64,000 nt of DNA from Streptomyces griseiscabiei (lineage in GTDB: Bacteria > Actinomycetota > Actinomycetes > Streptomycetales > Streptomycetaceae). Below the pieces are notes generated by a model. It worked only from the letters and a program-made list of their open reading frames with translations, did not search any database and was not told where the DNA came from. Within the stretch, counting starts at the first letter, position 1. Every line of letters begins with the position of its first letter. The DNA is taken from NCBI RefSeq assembly GCF_020010925.1, contig NZ_JAGJBZ010000004.1:434001-498000 (forward strand), given 5' to 3'. A program made the translations under genes and the position numbers. Positions 32,819 to 42,376 of this stretch are shown piece after piece.

Positions 32819-34165
32819 ATGCGGAGCGTGCAGCCAACCACCCCGCCAGACCCGGTCACCCCGTCCGTCTCCCCGCAGGGCACCACGCTCGGCTACGCCC
32901 TGTTCGCCACCCGCTGGCTCCAGGCACCGCTGTACTTCGGACTCGTCGCGGCACAGGGGGTGTACGTCTACAAGTTCTTCAACGAGCTGTGGACGTTAAT
33001 CGTCCGCTGCGTGAGCGGAAGCGCCACCGAGACCTATGTGATGCTCGCGGTGCTCAAGCTGGTCGACGTCGTCATGATCGCCAATCTGCTGATCATGACC
33101 ATCGTCGGCGGCTATGAGACCTTCGTCTCGCGCATCGGTCTCCAGGGCCACCGCGACCAGCCGGAATGGCTCTCGCACGTCAATTCCAACGTGCTGAAGG
33201 TCAAGCTCGCCACCGCCATCGTGGGCATCTCCTCCGTCCATCTGCTGCAGATGTTCGTGGACGTCCACCACACCTCCCACCACGCGCTGCTGTGGGGCAC
33301 GGTGATCCACATGGCCTTCATCGCCTCGGCGGTGCTCCTGGCATACATGTCGGGGCCGATGCTCCGCGAGGACAAGGGCCACGGCCCCCACCCCGGCCCC
33401 CACCACGGGACGCTCGACGAGCGGAAGCCGCCACCGGCCCGGACGCCGGAGCCCGCCGCCCCCGCCCTGATCCGGGCACCGCTGCCGATCCCGGCCCAGG
33501 CCACCTCGGAGGAGAACCACGAGACCCGCTTCGCGCGGGGCGCCACGCGGCTCGTGCGGCACGAGGGCCGGGGCACGTACGGCGTCGAGGCCGGTGTGGA
33601 GGGACGGGTGCGGGCGGCCGGGTTCCCGTCGCGGAAGCTGCTGGAGGAGTTCGACGAGGGGCACCCGCGCTCCTTCGACCGGCGGTTGCTGGCCCGGCTC
33701 GGGACGCTCGACTTCCTGGCCACCGGACGGAACGTGGTGCTCGTCGGCGCCCCCGGCACCGGCAAGACCCACCTCGCGATCGGGCTCGGCGTACGGGCCT
33801 GCCAGGCGGGGCACCGTGTGCTGTTCGCGACCGCCGAGGAGTGGGCCGTGCGGCTGGCCGGCGCACGGGCCGAGGGCAGGCTCGCCGGGGAGCTGTCCGC
33901 GCTCGACGCCTGCCCCCTGCTGATCGTCGACGAGGCCGGCTACCTCCCCTTCGACCCGGACGCCGCCCGCCTCCTCTTCCAGCTGATCGCCCACCGCTAC
34001 GAGAAGGCCTCGCTGATCGTCACCAGCGACCGCCCGCTCGCCCGCTGGGAGGAGATCTTCGGCGGAGCGGCCCCGGCGATGGCCGACCGCCTCGCGCACC
34101 ACGCCGAGATCGTCCGCCTCGAAGGGGACAGCTACCGGCTGCGGTGCGCTACTTCAGCAGGCTGA
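32819..34165 (+). CDS. UPF0114 (YqhA-like) membrane domain fused to IstB-type ATPase
   Basis: 448 residues if the ATG at 32819 is used; there is no clear ribosome site, and an ATG at 32777 in the same frame is possible. Residues about 25-180 match UPF0114/TIGR00645: FATRWLQAPLYFGL, LVDVVMIANLLIMTIVGGYE, DQPEWLSHVNSNVLKVKLA and ISSVHLLQMF, with four membrane helices. A Pro-rich linker (185-235) leads to an IstB/DnaC-like AAA domain: SFDRRLLARLGTLDFL, Walker A GAPGTGKT (310-317), Walker B LLIVDEAGYLP (367-377) and MADRLAHHAEIVRLEGDSYR. The frame is continuous, so this is a real fusion as sequenced. Confidence 0.85.
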   Translation: MRSVQPTTPPDPVTPSVSPQGTTLGYALFATRWLQAPLYFGLVAAQGVYVYKFFNELWTLIVRCVSGSATETYVMLAVLKLVDVVMIANLLIMTIVGGYETFVSRIGLQGHRDQPEWLSHVNSNVLKVKLATAIVGISSVHLLQMFVDVHHTSHHALLWGTVIHMAFIASAVLLAYMSGPMLREDKGHGPHPGPHHGTLDERKPPPARTPEPAAPALIRAPLPIPAQATSEENHETRFARGATRLVRHEGRGTYGVEAGVEGRVRAAGFPSRKLLEEFDEGHPRSFDRRLLARLGTLDFLATGRNVVLVGAPGTGKTHLAIGLGVRACQAGHRVLFATAEEWAVRLAGARAEGRLAGELSALDACPLLIVDEAGYLPFDPDAARLLFQLIAHRYEKASLIVTSDRPLARWEEIFGGAAPAMADRLAHHAEIVRLEGDSYRLRCATSAG

Positions 34166-34355
34166 CGTTCTGGATCAGCGGCCCCTCCACGCTCAGGCCC
34201 TCGCCCACCAGTGTGCCGAGTTCGGGGAGGGGCAGGGGCGGGTTCGCCGCCGCCGGGGTGGCGAGCAGGCCCAGCAGGACGACGGCCGCAGCGGCGGTGA
34301 AGGTGGCGGTGACGATCGCGGTGGCGGACGTGGCGAGCTTGGTGAGAGGGCGCAT
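34149..34355 (-). CDS. short secreted or membrane peptide
   Basis: 68 residues. A hydrophobic segment TATFTAAAAVVLLGLLATPA ends in an AANP signal-peptidase-like site, leaving a mature peptide of about 30 residues (PELGTLVGEGLSVEGPLIQN region). The start is at ATG 34355; the ribosome site is weak. It overlaps the end of the convergent fusion gene by 17 bp. I recognise no family. Confidence 0.55.
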   Translation of the reverse strand: MRPLTKLATSATAIVTATFTAAAAVVLLGLLATPAAANPPLPLPELGTLVGEGLSVEGPLIQNVSLLK

Positions 34356-34543
34356 GCGTGGGTGTGGCCTTTCGAGTGCGGGAGTCGGGCTCGATCGGAC
34401 ACAGGGTGGCTGCCCCGCGCCCCGGGACGCGATGCGCCGGGCGGGGCGCTCTCGCTCGTGCGAGGGAAAAGTGGGGATGGCCTGCATGAACGCCCGTATG
34501 CACCCGAACGGGTGAGGGCGGGGAAGCCGCTTGATCAACTCGC

Positions 34544-37174
34544 TCAGGGCGCGTCGTCCGCCAGTTCCGCGACACCCGTGATCCGGTGCAGCGGGAACGT
34601 ACGGACCTCGTCCGCCGTGTGGTCGTACGCCGTCACGAAGCCGCCCTCGACCCGGACCGGGGCGATGACGCGCTGGCTGGCGGAGCCCTCGGCGTTGACG
34701 TAACCGATCCACAGGGCCTCGCCGGTGAGGACGGCGGCCTGCATGGTCGCGAGGGTCTCGGCGGAACCGGTGCGGGGCAGCGCGCCGGACGGGGCCGCCG
34801 GATCGCCGTTCGTCCTGCGGGGCGCGGTGGAGGCGAGGTCACCGGCGCGGACGGCGCGGATCGCGGCGCCCAGCAGGGTGTCGTCCGGCACCGGAGGACC
34901 GTCCGGGACGGGCTCGGGGGCCGTGCGGGGCGGGGTCCGGTGGGCGTGCGCCCGGGTGATCAGGACATCGCCCTCCGCCGACTCGGCGGCCGGCGCGTAC
35001 CCCATCGCCCGCAGCCCGTCGAGCAGGGTCCCGGGGTCCGTCTGCGCGGCGAGCACGGTCGGCGCCAAGCGCCGCAGCCCGAGCCCCTGCGACCGCTTGT
35101 CGGCGAGGATCTCGCTGAGCATGGTGTCGTCGTCGCAGCGCACATACGCCGAGGCCGCGCCGATCCGCAGATGGCCGTGGCGCCGGGCCACGTCGTCGAT
35201 CAGATACGCGAGCGGCTGCGGGACCGGCGTCCGGGAGTGCGCGGTCAGGAAGTCATGCAGGTCGGAGGCGCTGCGCCCCGCGTCCAGCGCCCGGCGCACG
35301 GACCCGGGCGTGAACCGGTACACCGTCGCACCACCCTTCGACTCCACGTCCGCCAGTACGCCCAGCGCGTCGGCCAGCGGCCGTTTCAGCGGGCCGGGCG
35401 CGACGGCCGTCAGATCCGCCTGGAGCAGGACGTGGTCCAGTGGTTCGGGGAGCAGGGGCGCGAGCAGCCGGGCGGCTCGGGAGGCGGCGGCGGCCCGCTC
35501 GGCGACGGGGTCGGGGGAGGGGGAGGGAGAGGAGGCCGGAGCCGGGCGGTCCGGCAGCGGGACGTGGTGGGCGGGGAGCTTGTCGCCGGGGGTCTCCGGC
35601 AGCTCGGCGCCGGCCGGGGCCTCCTGGGGGAGCCCGAGGAGCGCGCGGCCGTGCGAGGACAGCGCGCCGCGCCCGGTGACCCCGAGCGACTCGGCCTCGG
35701 AGAGCGCCCACCGGGCGATCCGGGCCCGCAGATCCTCGACCTGCCGCGACGGTTGCGCGCCCTGCTGCTGGGGCTGGGACTGCGGCTGCCCGCCGCGCGT
35801 GGGGCGCTCCCAGTGGAGGCGGGCCAGTACCGAATCCGGGCCGGCCGAGGCGCCCTCGGGCAGCCCGGCCAGCAGCGTCAGGACCCGGTGCCGCACCTCG
35901 GGCGCGGCCGACCGGTCCAGCCCCGGGCCCAGCGCCGACAACGTACGGTCCTTGGCGTCCCGTTCACCGATCACACCCGGTGTACGGGTCGCGCCCAGCC
36001 AGGCCGTGGCCAGCCGCGCCCAGCGCTCGGCGGCGGGCAGTTCCAGCCACTCGTCGTAGGCGGGGGTCGCGGCGTACCGTTCGTCGGCCTCGCCGTCCGA
36101 GGCCAGCAGGCCGGCGGCGTAGGCGAGTTCGACCCAGAAGGCGGCGACCGGCTCGGGCATGTCGAGGGCCACCGCCGTGCGTTTCAGGTCCCGCACGCTG
36201 AGCCCGCCGGCCCGCAGAACGGCCGGCCCGCCCTCGTCCCAGTCCTTCAGGAGCTCCTCCGCGGTGGCCAGCGCGGTGTACGCCTGCCCGGCCGCCGTCG
36301 CGTCCACAACCTGTGGACGGTGCGTGGCCGACGCCTCCACCGGCGGCGGCACCGGACGGACCTCCCGGTGCGCCCGGCCCGACCGCAGCCGCAGGGCGAC
36401 CTCGCGCGGGATGACGACCGTGCCCGGGGCGGTCGGCAGCAGCAGGCCCCGGTCCAGCAGCCAGCGCAGATGGGGCGCCGGACTGGCGGTGACCTGGCCG
36501 TACGGCGGCCCCCACACCAGCCGGGTCAGGACGTCCAGCGACTCGGCGGGCGCCTCGGCGAGCAGCGCGGCCATCCGGGTCCGGTCGGCGAAGAGCGCGG
36601 CGAGCGAGGTGACCGCCGAGACCGAGTCGTGCGTGCTCGGCAGCCCCGCCGCGCCGACGATCTCCTGCACCCGCCCTGGCGACATACCCGCCGTGGCCTC
36701 CGCGACGGTCGGGCCCAGACCGGTGGGGGAGGGGTGCTGCGGCGAGGGCGCCAGCAGTTCGCGGGCCGTGCGGACGAGGCGGAGCCGGTCGTCGGGGCCC
36801 CAGACGAGGGCCTGGTCGCGCAGGGTGCCGAGGGCGCGGGGCAGCGCGGCGGTCACGACCGGGTCCGCGTCGTCACCGGCCAGCAGGCCCGCGAGAGCGT
36901 CGTACGGCGCCGGGTCGGGCGCCACGGCCAGCGCCTGGGCCGTCTGGAGGGCGAACCGGTCCAGGCGCTCCAGGGCCCGCACGACCGACGCGCGGGTCCC
37001 GGCGCGGGTCGCCAGCTGGGTCAGGTCCGTCGGCACGGGCGTGATGAGATCCGGCCGGGCCCGGAGCAGCACGGCGAGCGAACCGTCGTCCCGTCCGCGC
37101 AGGGCCTCCGCCAGGGAACGGGGGGTTCCGCCGGCGGACGCCGTCTCCGCGGGGGTGTGCTCCTCGGGGCTCAT
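34544..37174 (-). CDS. helicase-associated / WYL-domain protein
   Basis: 876 residues. The N-terminus RSLAEALRGRDDGSLAVLLR then ARPDLITPVP is the conserved opening of the actinobacterial 'helicase C-terminal/helicase-associated' protein normally encoded next to xpb (as Rv0862c beside Rv0861c in Mycobacterium tuberculosis). Winged-helix-like segments fill the middle, with low-complexity Pro/Ser/Gln inserts (about 625-655, 725-745). A WYL-type domain ends the protein (EALWIGYVNAEGSASQRVIA). TAACGT lies 7 bp before the ATG and no ribosome site is seen, suggesting a leaderless message. A role in DNA repair with XPB is inferred. Confidence 0.88.
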   Translation of the reverse strand: MSPEEHTPAETASAGGTPRSLAEALRGRDDGSLAVLLRARPDLITPVPTDLTQLATRAGTRASVVRALERLDRFALQTAQALAVAPDPAPYDALAGLLAGDDADPVVTAALPRALGTLRDQALVWGPDDRLRLVRTARELLAPSPQHPSPTGLGPTVAEATAGMSPGRVQEIVGAAGLPSTHDSVSAVTSLAALFADRTRMAALLAEAPAESLDVLTRLVWGPPYGQVTASPAPHLRWLLDRGLLLPTAPGTVVIPREVALRLRSGRAHREVRPVPPPVEASATHRPQVVDATAAGQAYTALATAEELLKDWDEGGPAVLRAGGLSVRDLKRTAVALDMPEPVAAFWVELAYAAGLLASDGEADERYAATPAYDEWLELPAAERWARLATAWLGATRTPGVIGERDAKDRTLSALGPGLDRSAAPEVRHRVLTLLAGLPEGASAGPDSVLARLHWERPTRGGQPQSQPQQQGAQPSRQVEDLRARIARWALSEAESLGVTGRGALSSHGRALLGLPQEAPAGAELPETPGDKLPAHHVPLPDRPAPASSPSPSPDPVAERAAAASRAARLLAPLLPEPLDHVLLQADLTAVAPGPLKRPLADALGVLADVESKGGATVYRFTPGSVRRALDAGRSASDLHDFLTAHSRTPVPQPLAYLIDDVARRHGHLRIGAASAYVRCDDDTMLSEILADKRSQGLGLRRLAPTVLAAQTDPGTLLDGLRAMGYAPAAESAEGDVLITRAHAHRTPPRTAPEPVPDGPPVPDDTLLGAAIRAVRAGDLASTAPRRTNGDPAAPSGALPRTGSAETLATMQAAVLTGEALWIGYVNAEGSASQRVIAPVRVEGGFVTAYDHTADEVRTFPLHRITGVAELADDAP

Positions 37175-37390
37175 CCGGCCAACGTTAGCGGCTGTGGGTT
37201 GAGCGGGGGCGCCCAGTCGCCCGAGGGTGCGGGGGTTCTTCGGCGGGCGTGGGCCGGTGGGGCCGGTGGGGGCCGGCGGCGCGGTTCGGGAAGCAGGGGC
37301 CGCGCCCCCGTGCCTCTCAGGGGCGGCGAGGGTCCTGTGCGGAGGCGATACCGTCGGAGGACAGATGCGCGCCAACCCCGGAGGGGCTTC

Positions 37391-38437
37391 GTGGGGATTG
37401 AGAGCGACCAGGTCGTCTACGAGTATCTGAGCCGGGTCGGTGACCTGGCTCAGCAGCGGCAGTTGCCGTCGGGGACGCGGATGCGGCTGGTGTCGGGGCT
37501 GCGGGACGAGATCGACCGGCGGCGGGCGAAGGCACCGGTGGACAGCCCGGCCGCGGTGCGCCGCATCATCGCCCGCCTGGGTACGCCGGACGAGGTCGTC
37601 GAGGCGGCGGGCGCTCCCGGTGACGTACCGGAGCCCCCGGCCGCGGCCGTGCCCGTACAGCGGGCGTCCGGCGGGGACGGGGACGACGCGCGGGACGGCG
37701 GGGAGCGGCGCGGGCTGCGGCGGGTCGTGCCCCGGCCCCGGCCCGCCGACGACGTGGCGCCGCCTCCGGTGGCGGGGGGTGCCGCTCCGCCGCATCTCGC
37801 TCCGCTGCATGAGCTGGGGGACGGGGACGCGCAGCCCGACTGGTGGCGGGTCGGGGGGCCCGGGGGCGGGGACATCGGGTTCGGGCTCGGGGACTCCGTG
37901 CCGGGGTTCGTCGGGGGCGTGGAGATTCCCGAGTTGCTGAAGCCGCCGCCGGTGAAGAGGGACGTCGCCGCTGACGAGGCGGTGGTCGAGAAGGAGGTCG
38001 CTCCCGCGGCTGTCGTGGAGGAGGCGGGGCCTCGGCGGCGTCGGTTGTCGTTGCCTCGGTTGCGGGGTGGGAGCGGGAGTGGGGGCGGGGGCGGGGGTGC
38101 CGGGTGGAGCAATCCGTTGTTGCTGCTGGCGGCCGGGTTGTTGGTCGCGGGGGCGGTGATGGGGAGTCTGGTGCCGCTGGGGTTGGGGTGGCTGATCGCC
38201 TATCTGTCGCGGCGGTTGACTCCTGTGGAGGCCAAGTGGGCGGTGATGGGGGTGCCCGGGGTGGTGGCCGCGGGTGGGGTCGTGTGGCTGTGGGGGCGTA
38301 GTGATGGGCGGTGGGGGGAGCCGCTGGTGCAGGGGCAGATGAACGACGCGGTGGCTGAGACGTGGCCCTGGGTGCTTCGGGTTGCCGCCGTGGCCTCTGC
38401 GCTGTTCTTGCTGTGGCGTTCCCAGCGGAGTCGGTGA
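37391..38437 (+). CDS. HAAS-type membrane protein
   Basis: 348 residues. GIESDQVVYEYLSRVGDLAQ and RLVSGLRDEIDRRR, then VRRIIARLGTPDEVVEA, form a HAAS-like N-terminal domain (about 1-75). A long Pro/Gly-rich variable linker follows, then three or four helices (about 245-345). GTG at 37391 has GGAGGGG 5 nt upstream. HAAS domains often pair with PadR regulators or kinases; none is adjacent. Function unknown. Confidence 0.75.
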   Translation: MGIESDQVVYEYLSRVGDLAQQRQLPSGTRMRLVSGLRDEIDRRRAKAPVDSPAAVRRIIARLGTPDEVVEAAGAPGDVPEPPAAAVPVQRASGGDGDDARDGGERRGLRRVVPRPRPADDVAPPPVAGGAAPPHLAPLHELGDGDAQPDWWRVGGPGGGDIGFGLGDSVPGFVGGVEIPELLKPPPVKRDVAADEAVVEKEVAPAAVVEEAGPRRRRLSLPRLRGGSGSGGGGGGAGWSNPLLLLAAGLLVAGAVMGSLVPLGLGWLIAYLSRRLTPVEAKWAVMGVPGVVAAGGVVWLWGRSDGRWGEPLVQGQMNDAVAETWPWVLRVAAVASALFLLWRSQRSR

Positions 38438-38519
38438 CCTGGCGTTTTTCTCGCCCCCGCCGCCCCTACCCGTCCCATCCCCTCAAGGGGCTGCGCCCCT
38501 TTGACCCCCAGGCGTCCGT

Positions 38520-38644
38520 CCGGTGGGGGTTCTCGCGCAGTTCCCCGCGCCCCTGAAAGAGGCCTGCGGCCCTTTCGGGACGAAAAGCACGGGGCGCAGC
38601 CCTGCTTTCAGGGGCGCGGGAACTGCGCGACCAGCCCCCACCGG
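38520..38644. repeat. Streptomyces long inverted repeat, copy 2
   Basis: Arms 38520-38559 and 38605-38644 pair with a few mismatches; the right arm lacks one G in its CGCGGGAACTG segment. An upstream fragment (GGGGCTGCGCCCC at 38488-38500) repeats the inner hairpin. It lies between two plus-strand genes. Confidence 0.88.
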
Positions 38645-38679
38645 GCCTGCAGCCGAACGGCCAACCCCGTCACCCCACA

Positions 38680-39309
38680 ATGGTCGGTATGGACTCTCGC
38701 GTGCTGACCGTCGGGTTTGACCTCGATATGACGTTGATCGACTCGCGGCCGGGGATTCATGCCTGTTATGTCGCGTTGGCGGCGCGGACGGGGGTGTACA
38801 TCGACGCCGATCTGGCGATCACACGGCTGGGGCCGCCGCTCGTGGAGGAGTTGGCCAACTGGTTCCCGGTGGCGGAGATCCCGGCGATGGCGGATCTCTA
38901 CCGGGAGATGTACCCGGCGATCGCGATCGCCGCGACCCCCGCGATGCCGGGCGCGCCGGAGGCGATCGCGGCGGTCCGGGCCGCCGGTGGCCGGGCGATC
39001 GTGGTCACCGCCAAGTACGAGCCCAACGCCAAGCTGCACCTGGCGCACCTCGGCATCGAGCCCGACGTGGTCGTCGGCGACCTGTGGGCGGAGGCCAAGG
39101 CGGACGCGCTGCGCGAGCACGGCGCGAGCGTGTACGTCGGCGACCACACCGGCGACGTACGCGGCGCGCACACCGCCCAGGCGTACGCGGTCGCCGTCGC
39201 CACCGGCCCCTGCGACGAACGGGAGCTGCGCGAGGCGGGCGCCGATGTCGTGCTCACGGATCTGACCGCGTTCCCGGAATGGCTCGGCACCCACGGGCAC
39301 AGGCCCTAG
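38680..39309 (+). CDS. HAD-superfamily phosphatase
   Basis: 209 residues. Motif I is FDLDMTLID with nucleophile Asp14 and acid/base Asp16; motif II is [12 protein letters not shown]; motif III/IV is YVGDHTGD. An alpha-helical cap lies between motifs I and II. The fold matches phosphoglycolate-phosphatase-like HAD hydrolases; substrate is not evident. Two ATGs (38680, 38689) are possible. The 3' end overlaps the convergent gene by 4 bp. Confidence 0.92.
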   Translation: MVGMDSRVLTVGFDLDMTLIDSRPGIHACYVALAARTGVYIDADLAITRLGPPLVEELANWFPVAEIPAMADLYREMYPAIAIAATPAMPGAPEAIAAVRAAGGRAIVVTAKYEPNAKLHLAHLGIEPDVVVGDLWAEAKADALREHGASVYVGDHTGDVRGAHTAQAYAVAVATGPCDERELREAGADVVLTDLTAFPEWLGTHGHRP

Positions 39310-39557
39310 AAACGCGCCTCGCGCGCCCTCCTGCGGCCCGCCGCGACGGACTGGAGGACTCCCGCGCCCGCGATGAGGAATCCGACGCCCATCAGCATGC
39401 TCAGGACGAACATGTAGGTGGGGAACGGATTCGTTCCGAGGAACAGCGGGGCCACGGTGACGAGTGTGGCCACGGCGCCGACGATGAAGACGATGGCACC
39501 GGCACGGATCAGCCGGTCACCGGGTTCGGCGGAATTCGGTTGGGTTTTGTCACGCAC
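39306..39557 (-). CDS. two-helix membrane protein
   Basis: 83 residues. Helices at about 17-41 ([20 protein letters not shown]) and 47-70. A charged C-terminal tail (RRRAREARF) indicates a cytoplasmic end. It overlaps the HAD gene tail by 4 bp and diverges from the cold-shock gene. A conserved position next to the HAD and cold-shock genes is my expectation from Streptomyces gene order. No domain name is known. Confidence 0.75.
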   Translation of the reverse strand: MRDKTQPNSAEPGDRLIRAGAIVFIVGAVATLVTVAPLFLGTNPFPTYMFVLSMLMGVGFLIAGAGVLQSVAAGRRRAREARF

Positions 39558-39761
39558 CCGACCAGGGTAGTTCCCAGCGCGAGGGAACAGTCGGCCGACG
39601 TCTTGTCACCCGCCTCCGGACCAATAGGCTGGGGACCGGCGGGTCCGACGACCCGCTGTAGTGCTGTCCAGAGCAGTTTGCGCACATCCGGAACACACCC
39701 GGAACACGTTCAGAACACCTTTCAGACGCAGTTTCCGACGAGTACGAGGACGAGGACAGAC

Positions 39762-40145
39762 GTGCCTACCGGCAAGGTCAAATGGTTCAACAGTGAGAAG
39801 GGCTTCGGCTTTCTCTCCCGCGACGACGGCGGTGACGTCTTCGTCCACTCCTCCGTACTGCCCGCCGGTGTCGACACCTTGAAGCCGGGCCAGAAGGTCG
39901 AGTTCGGAGTCGTCGCGGGTCAGCGCGGTGACCAGGCGCTCTCCGTGACGATCCTGGAGCCGGCCCCCTCGGTCGCCGCCGCGCAGCGCAAGAAGCCCGA
40001 CGAACTGGCCTCGATCGTCCAGGATCTGACGACGCTGCTGGAGAACATCACGCCGATGCTGGAGCGGGGCCGCTATCCCGAGCGCACCGCCGGCAAGAAG
40101 ATCGCGGGTCTGCTGCGCGCCGTCGCCGACCAGTTGGACGTCTAG
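39762..40145 (+). CDS. cold-shock-domain protein with C-terminal extension
   Basis: 127 residues. The first 66 residues are a cold-shock OB fold with RNP1-like KGFGFLSRD and RNP2-like [10 protein letters not shown] helical tail of about 60 residues ([20 protein letters not shown]) is longer than in classic CspA and typical of one Streptomyces subgroup. It binds single-stranded nucleic acid by family. The GTG start follows GAGGACAG. The 100 bp before it are relatively AT-rich and may be a leader. Confidence 0.93.
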   Translation: MPTGKVKWFNSEKGFGFLSRDDGGDVFVHSSVLPAGVDTLKPGQKVEFGVVAGQRGDQALSVTILEPAPSVAAAQRKKPDELASIVQDLTTLLENITPMLERGRYPERTAGKKIAGLLRAVADQLDV

Positions 40146-40195
40146 GACGGTCAGTTCCGGCTACTTCCGGCTACTTCCGGTGACTTCCGGTGGTG

Positions 40196-41092
40196 CTACG
40201 GGAATTCGAGTGCGTCGGGGCCGAGGGGCGGTACCAGTCCCTCGGCCGCCGCGCGGGTGAGCAGGCCCCTGACCGCCGCGTAGCCGTCCTCGCCGAGGTC
40301 GGCCGTGAACTCGTTGACGTACAGGCCGATGTGCTGGTCGGCGACGGCCGGGTCCATCTCCTGGGCGTGTGCGAGGACGTACGGGCGGGAGGCCTCGGGG
40401 TCGTCCCAGGCCGCGCGGACGGAGGCGCGGATCGTCTCGGCGAGTGCCGTCAGGGTCTCCCGTCCCAGTGAGCGCTTCGCGATGATCGCGCCCAGCGGGA
40501 TCGGCAGGCCCGTGGTGTCCTCCCAGTGCTCGCCCATGTCGGCGAGCTTGTGGAGGCCGTAGTTCCGGTACGTGAAGCGGGCCTCGTGGATGACGAGACC
40601 GGCGTCGACCTTCCCGTCCCGTACGGCCGGCATGATCTCGTGGAACGGCATCACGACGATCTCACCGACGCCGCCGGGCAGGGTGTCCGCCGCCCAGAGG
40701 CGGAAGAGCAGATACGCGGTCGAGCGCTCGCTCGGCACCGCCACCGTACGGCCGGTGAGGTCCGTGCCCGGCTCCCGGGTCAGCACCAGCGGGCCGCAGC
40801 CCCGGCCGAGCGCACCGCCGCAGGGCAGCAGCGCGTAGGTGTCGAGGACGTACGGCAGGACGGCGTACGACACCTTCAGTACGTCGAGGTCACCGCGTTC
40901 GGCCATGCCGTTGGTGATGTCGATGTCCGCGAACGTCACGTCCGGCGCGGGCGCGCCCGGGATACGGCCGTGGGCCCAGGCGTCGAAGACGAAGGTGTCG
41001 TTGGGGCAGGGGGAGTACGCCGTCCGCAGCGTGCCGGCCCCGGCCGGCTCAGGGCTCTCGGGGGTCATGTCGGGGGTCATGTGGGGCGTCAT
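40196..41092 (-). CDS. mqnD: 1,4-dihydroxy-6-naphthoate synthase (futalosine pathway)
   Basis: About 298 residues. TAYSPCPNDTFVFDAWAHG is the MqnD signature, followed by VSYAVLPYV, CGGALGRGCGPL and VPSERSTAYLLFRLW. MqnD converts cyclic dehypoxanthinyl futalosine to 1,4-dihydroxy-6-naphthoate in menaquinone biosynthesis. It overlaps the end of mqnB by 44 bp. Three in-frame ATGs (MTPHMTPDMTP) make the start uncertain; all lie in the overlap. S. coelicolor has the same mqnD-mqnB pair (SCO4326-SCO4327). Confidence 0.95.
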   Translation of the reverse strand: MTPHMTPDMTPESPEPAGAGTLRTAYSPCPNDTFVFDAWAHGRIPGAPAPDVTFADIDITNGMAERGDLDVLKVSYAVLPYVLDTYALLPCGGALGRGCGPLVLTREPGTDLTGRTVAVPSERSTAYLLFRLWAADTLPGGVGEIVVMPFHEIMPAVRDGKVDAGLVIHEARFTYRNYGLHKLADMGEHWEDTTGLPIPLGAIIAKRSLGRETLTALAETIRASVRAAWDDPEASRPYVLAHAQEMDPAVADQHIGLYVNEFTADLGEDGYAAVRGLLTRAAAEGLVPPLGPDALEFP

Positions 41093-41804
41093 GTGGGTTC
41101 CAACTCTCCAGTACGGGCGTGAGCTTCCCGAAGGCGTCGGTGAGTGCGGTCAGCGCGTCGCCGATGCGCCAGGCGGCGCGGTCGCGCGGGCCCACGGGGT
41201 TGGAGACGGCGCGCAGTTCGAGGACGGGCGTGGTGTGCGCGGCGGCGGCCTCGGCGACGCCGAAGCCCTCCATCGCCTCGGCCAGCGCGCGCGGGTGGCG
41301 GGTGCGCAGGGCCGACGCGCGCTCCGCGCCGCCGGTGACCGTGGAGACCGTGAGCACGGTCCCGGTACGGGCCCCGGTGGCGGTCGCGGCGGCGCGTACG
41401 AGGGCGGGCGGCGGGCGGTGGGTGACGGTGCCGAAGCCCAGGTCGGTGACCGGGAGGAAGCCGTCCGGCGTCTCCGCGCCCAGATCGGCGGCGGTGATCT
41501 CGTCGGCGAGGACGAGGGAGCCGAGGGGCGCCCCGGGTGCGAAGCCGCCCGCGATCCCGGCGGACACGACCAGCCCGTACGGCCGCCCCGCGAGGACCGC
41601 GGCGGTCAGCGCCCCGGCGGTGGAGGCGGCGGCGAGGGCGGGGCCGACCCCGGCGGCGAGGAGGTCGTAGGTGTGGTCGTGCGGGGGTGTGCCGAAGCGG
41701 TGGAGGGTCGCCGCCGGGAGGTGGATCTCGGTGGCGGGACCCGGAAACGCTCGTGCCACCGCGTCCCGTTCGGCGGGGACGGCGGTGGCCACGAGGATGC
41801 GCAT
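41049..41804 (-). CDS. mqnB: futalosine hydrolase
   Basis: 251 residues. MRILVATAVPAERDAVARAF and SAGIAGGFAPGAPLGSLVLA are the nucleoside-phosphorylase-like motifs, and AMEGFGVAEAAAAH carries the Glu that contacts ribose. MqnB releases hypoxanthine from futalosine to give dehypoxanthinyl futalosine. The C-terminus ends in a degenerate HDAPHDPRHDPREP repeat that overlaps the mqnD start. It is probably co-transcribed with mqnD. Confidence 0.93.
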   Translation of the reverse strand: MRILVATAVPAERDAVARAFPGPATEIHLPAATLHRFGTPPHDHTYDLLAAGVGPALAAASTAGALTAAVLAGRPYGLVVSAGIAGGFAPGAPLGSLVLADEITAADLGAETPDGFLPVTDLGFGTVTHRPPPALVRAAATATGARTGTVLTVSTVTGGAERASALRTRHPRALAEAMEGFGVAEAAAAHTTPVLELRAVSNPVGPRDRAAWRIGDALTALTDAFGKLTPVLESWNPHDAPHDPRHDPREP

Positions 41805-41820
41805 GGGCGGGGGCAGCGGA

Positions 41821-42291
41821 TCAGGCGTCCGGGTTCTTCAGCTCGAAGTTCCACACGCCCTTGATCTCCGAACCCGCCTCGTTCTGCTCGACGATGCTGA
41901 TCGTCAGCGACTTCTGGGCGGTCTGGCCGGGCTGCGCGGCGAAGAGACCGGGGTTGTCGAACGACCAGTAGGTCTTGTCGAAGATCTCGCTGGTGGCCTG
42001 CTGCCCGTTGATCCACAGGGCCCAGCCCGTGTCCGCCACCTCCGGGTCGACGCCGATGCGCAGGGCCTTGCCCTCCGGCAGCTCGATCGACTTGGAGGGC
42101 TTCTTCTGCGCGCACTCCCCGGCCTCGGCGGCGTCGAGGGTCCGGTAGCACGCGGCCTCGGCGCTGATCGAGTCGGTGCCGATCGTGACGGTGGCCATCG
42201 GCGTCGGCTCATCGCAGGCCGACAGGACGAGAAGTCCGGCGGAAACGGCGCCGAGAGTGGCTGCGGCGCGACGGGAACGCGGGAAGGTCAT
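41821..42291 (-). CDS. DUF2771 lipoprotein
   Basis: 156 residues with a lipoprotein signal peptide: hydrophobic core to LVLSAC, making Cys26 the lipidation site. The mature part (TIGTDSISAEAACYRTLDAA, and a C-terminal GVWNFELKNPDA) matches DUF2771, a family of exported actinobacterial proteins. It is 16 bp upstream of mqnB on the same strand and may be in its operon. Function unknown. Confidence 0.9.
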   Translation of the reverse strand: MTFPRSRRAAATLGAVSAGLLVLSACDEPTPMATVTIGTDSISAEAACYRTLDAAEAGECAQKKPSKSIELPEGKALRIGVDPEVADTGWALWINGQQATSEIFDKTYWSFDNPGLFAAQPGQTAQKSLTISIVEQNEAGSEIKGVWNFELKNPDA

Positions 42292-42376
42292 GGGCGAAGG
42301 CTATCTGGCATGTCGAGGGGTGCCCCTACGTGGGGTACGGCGTGCCGGGTCGGCCGGGGCCACGCGGGGGGCTCGG

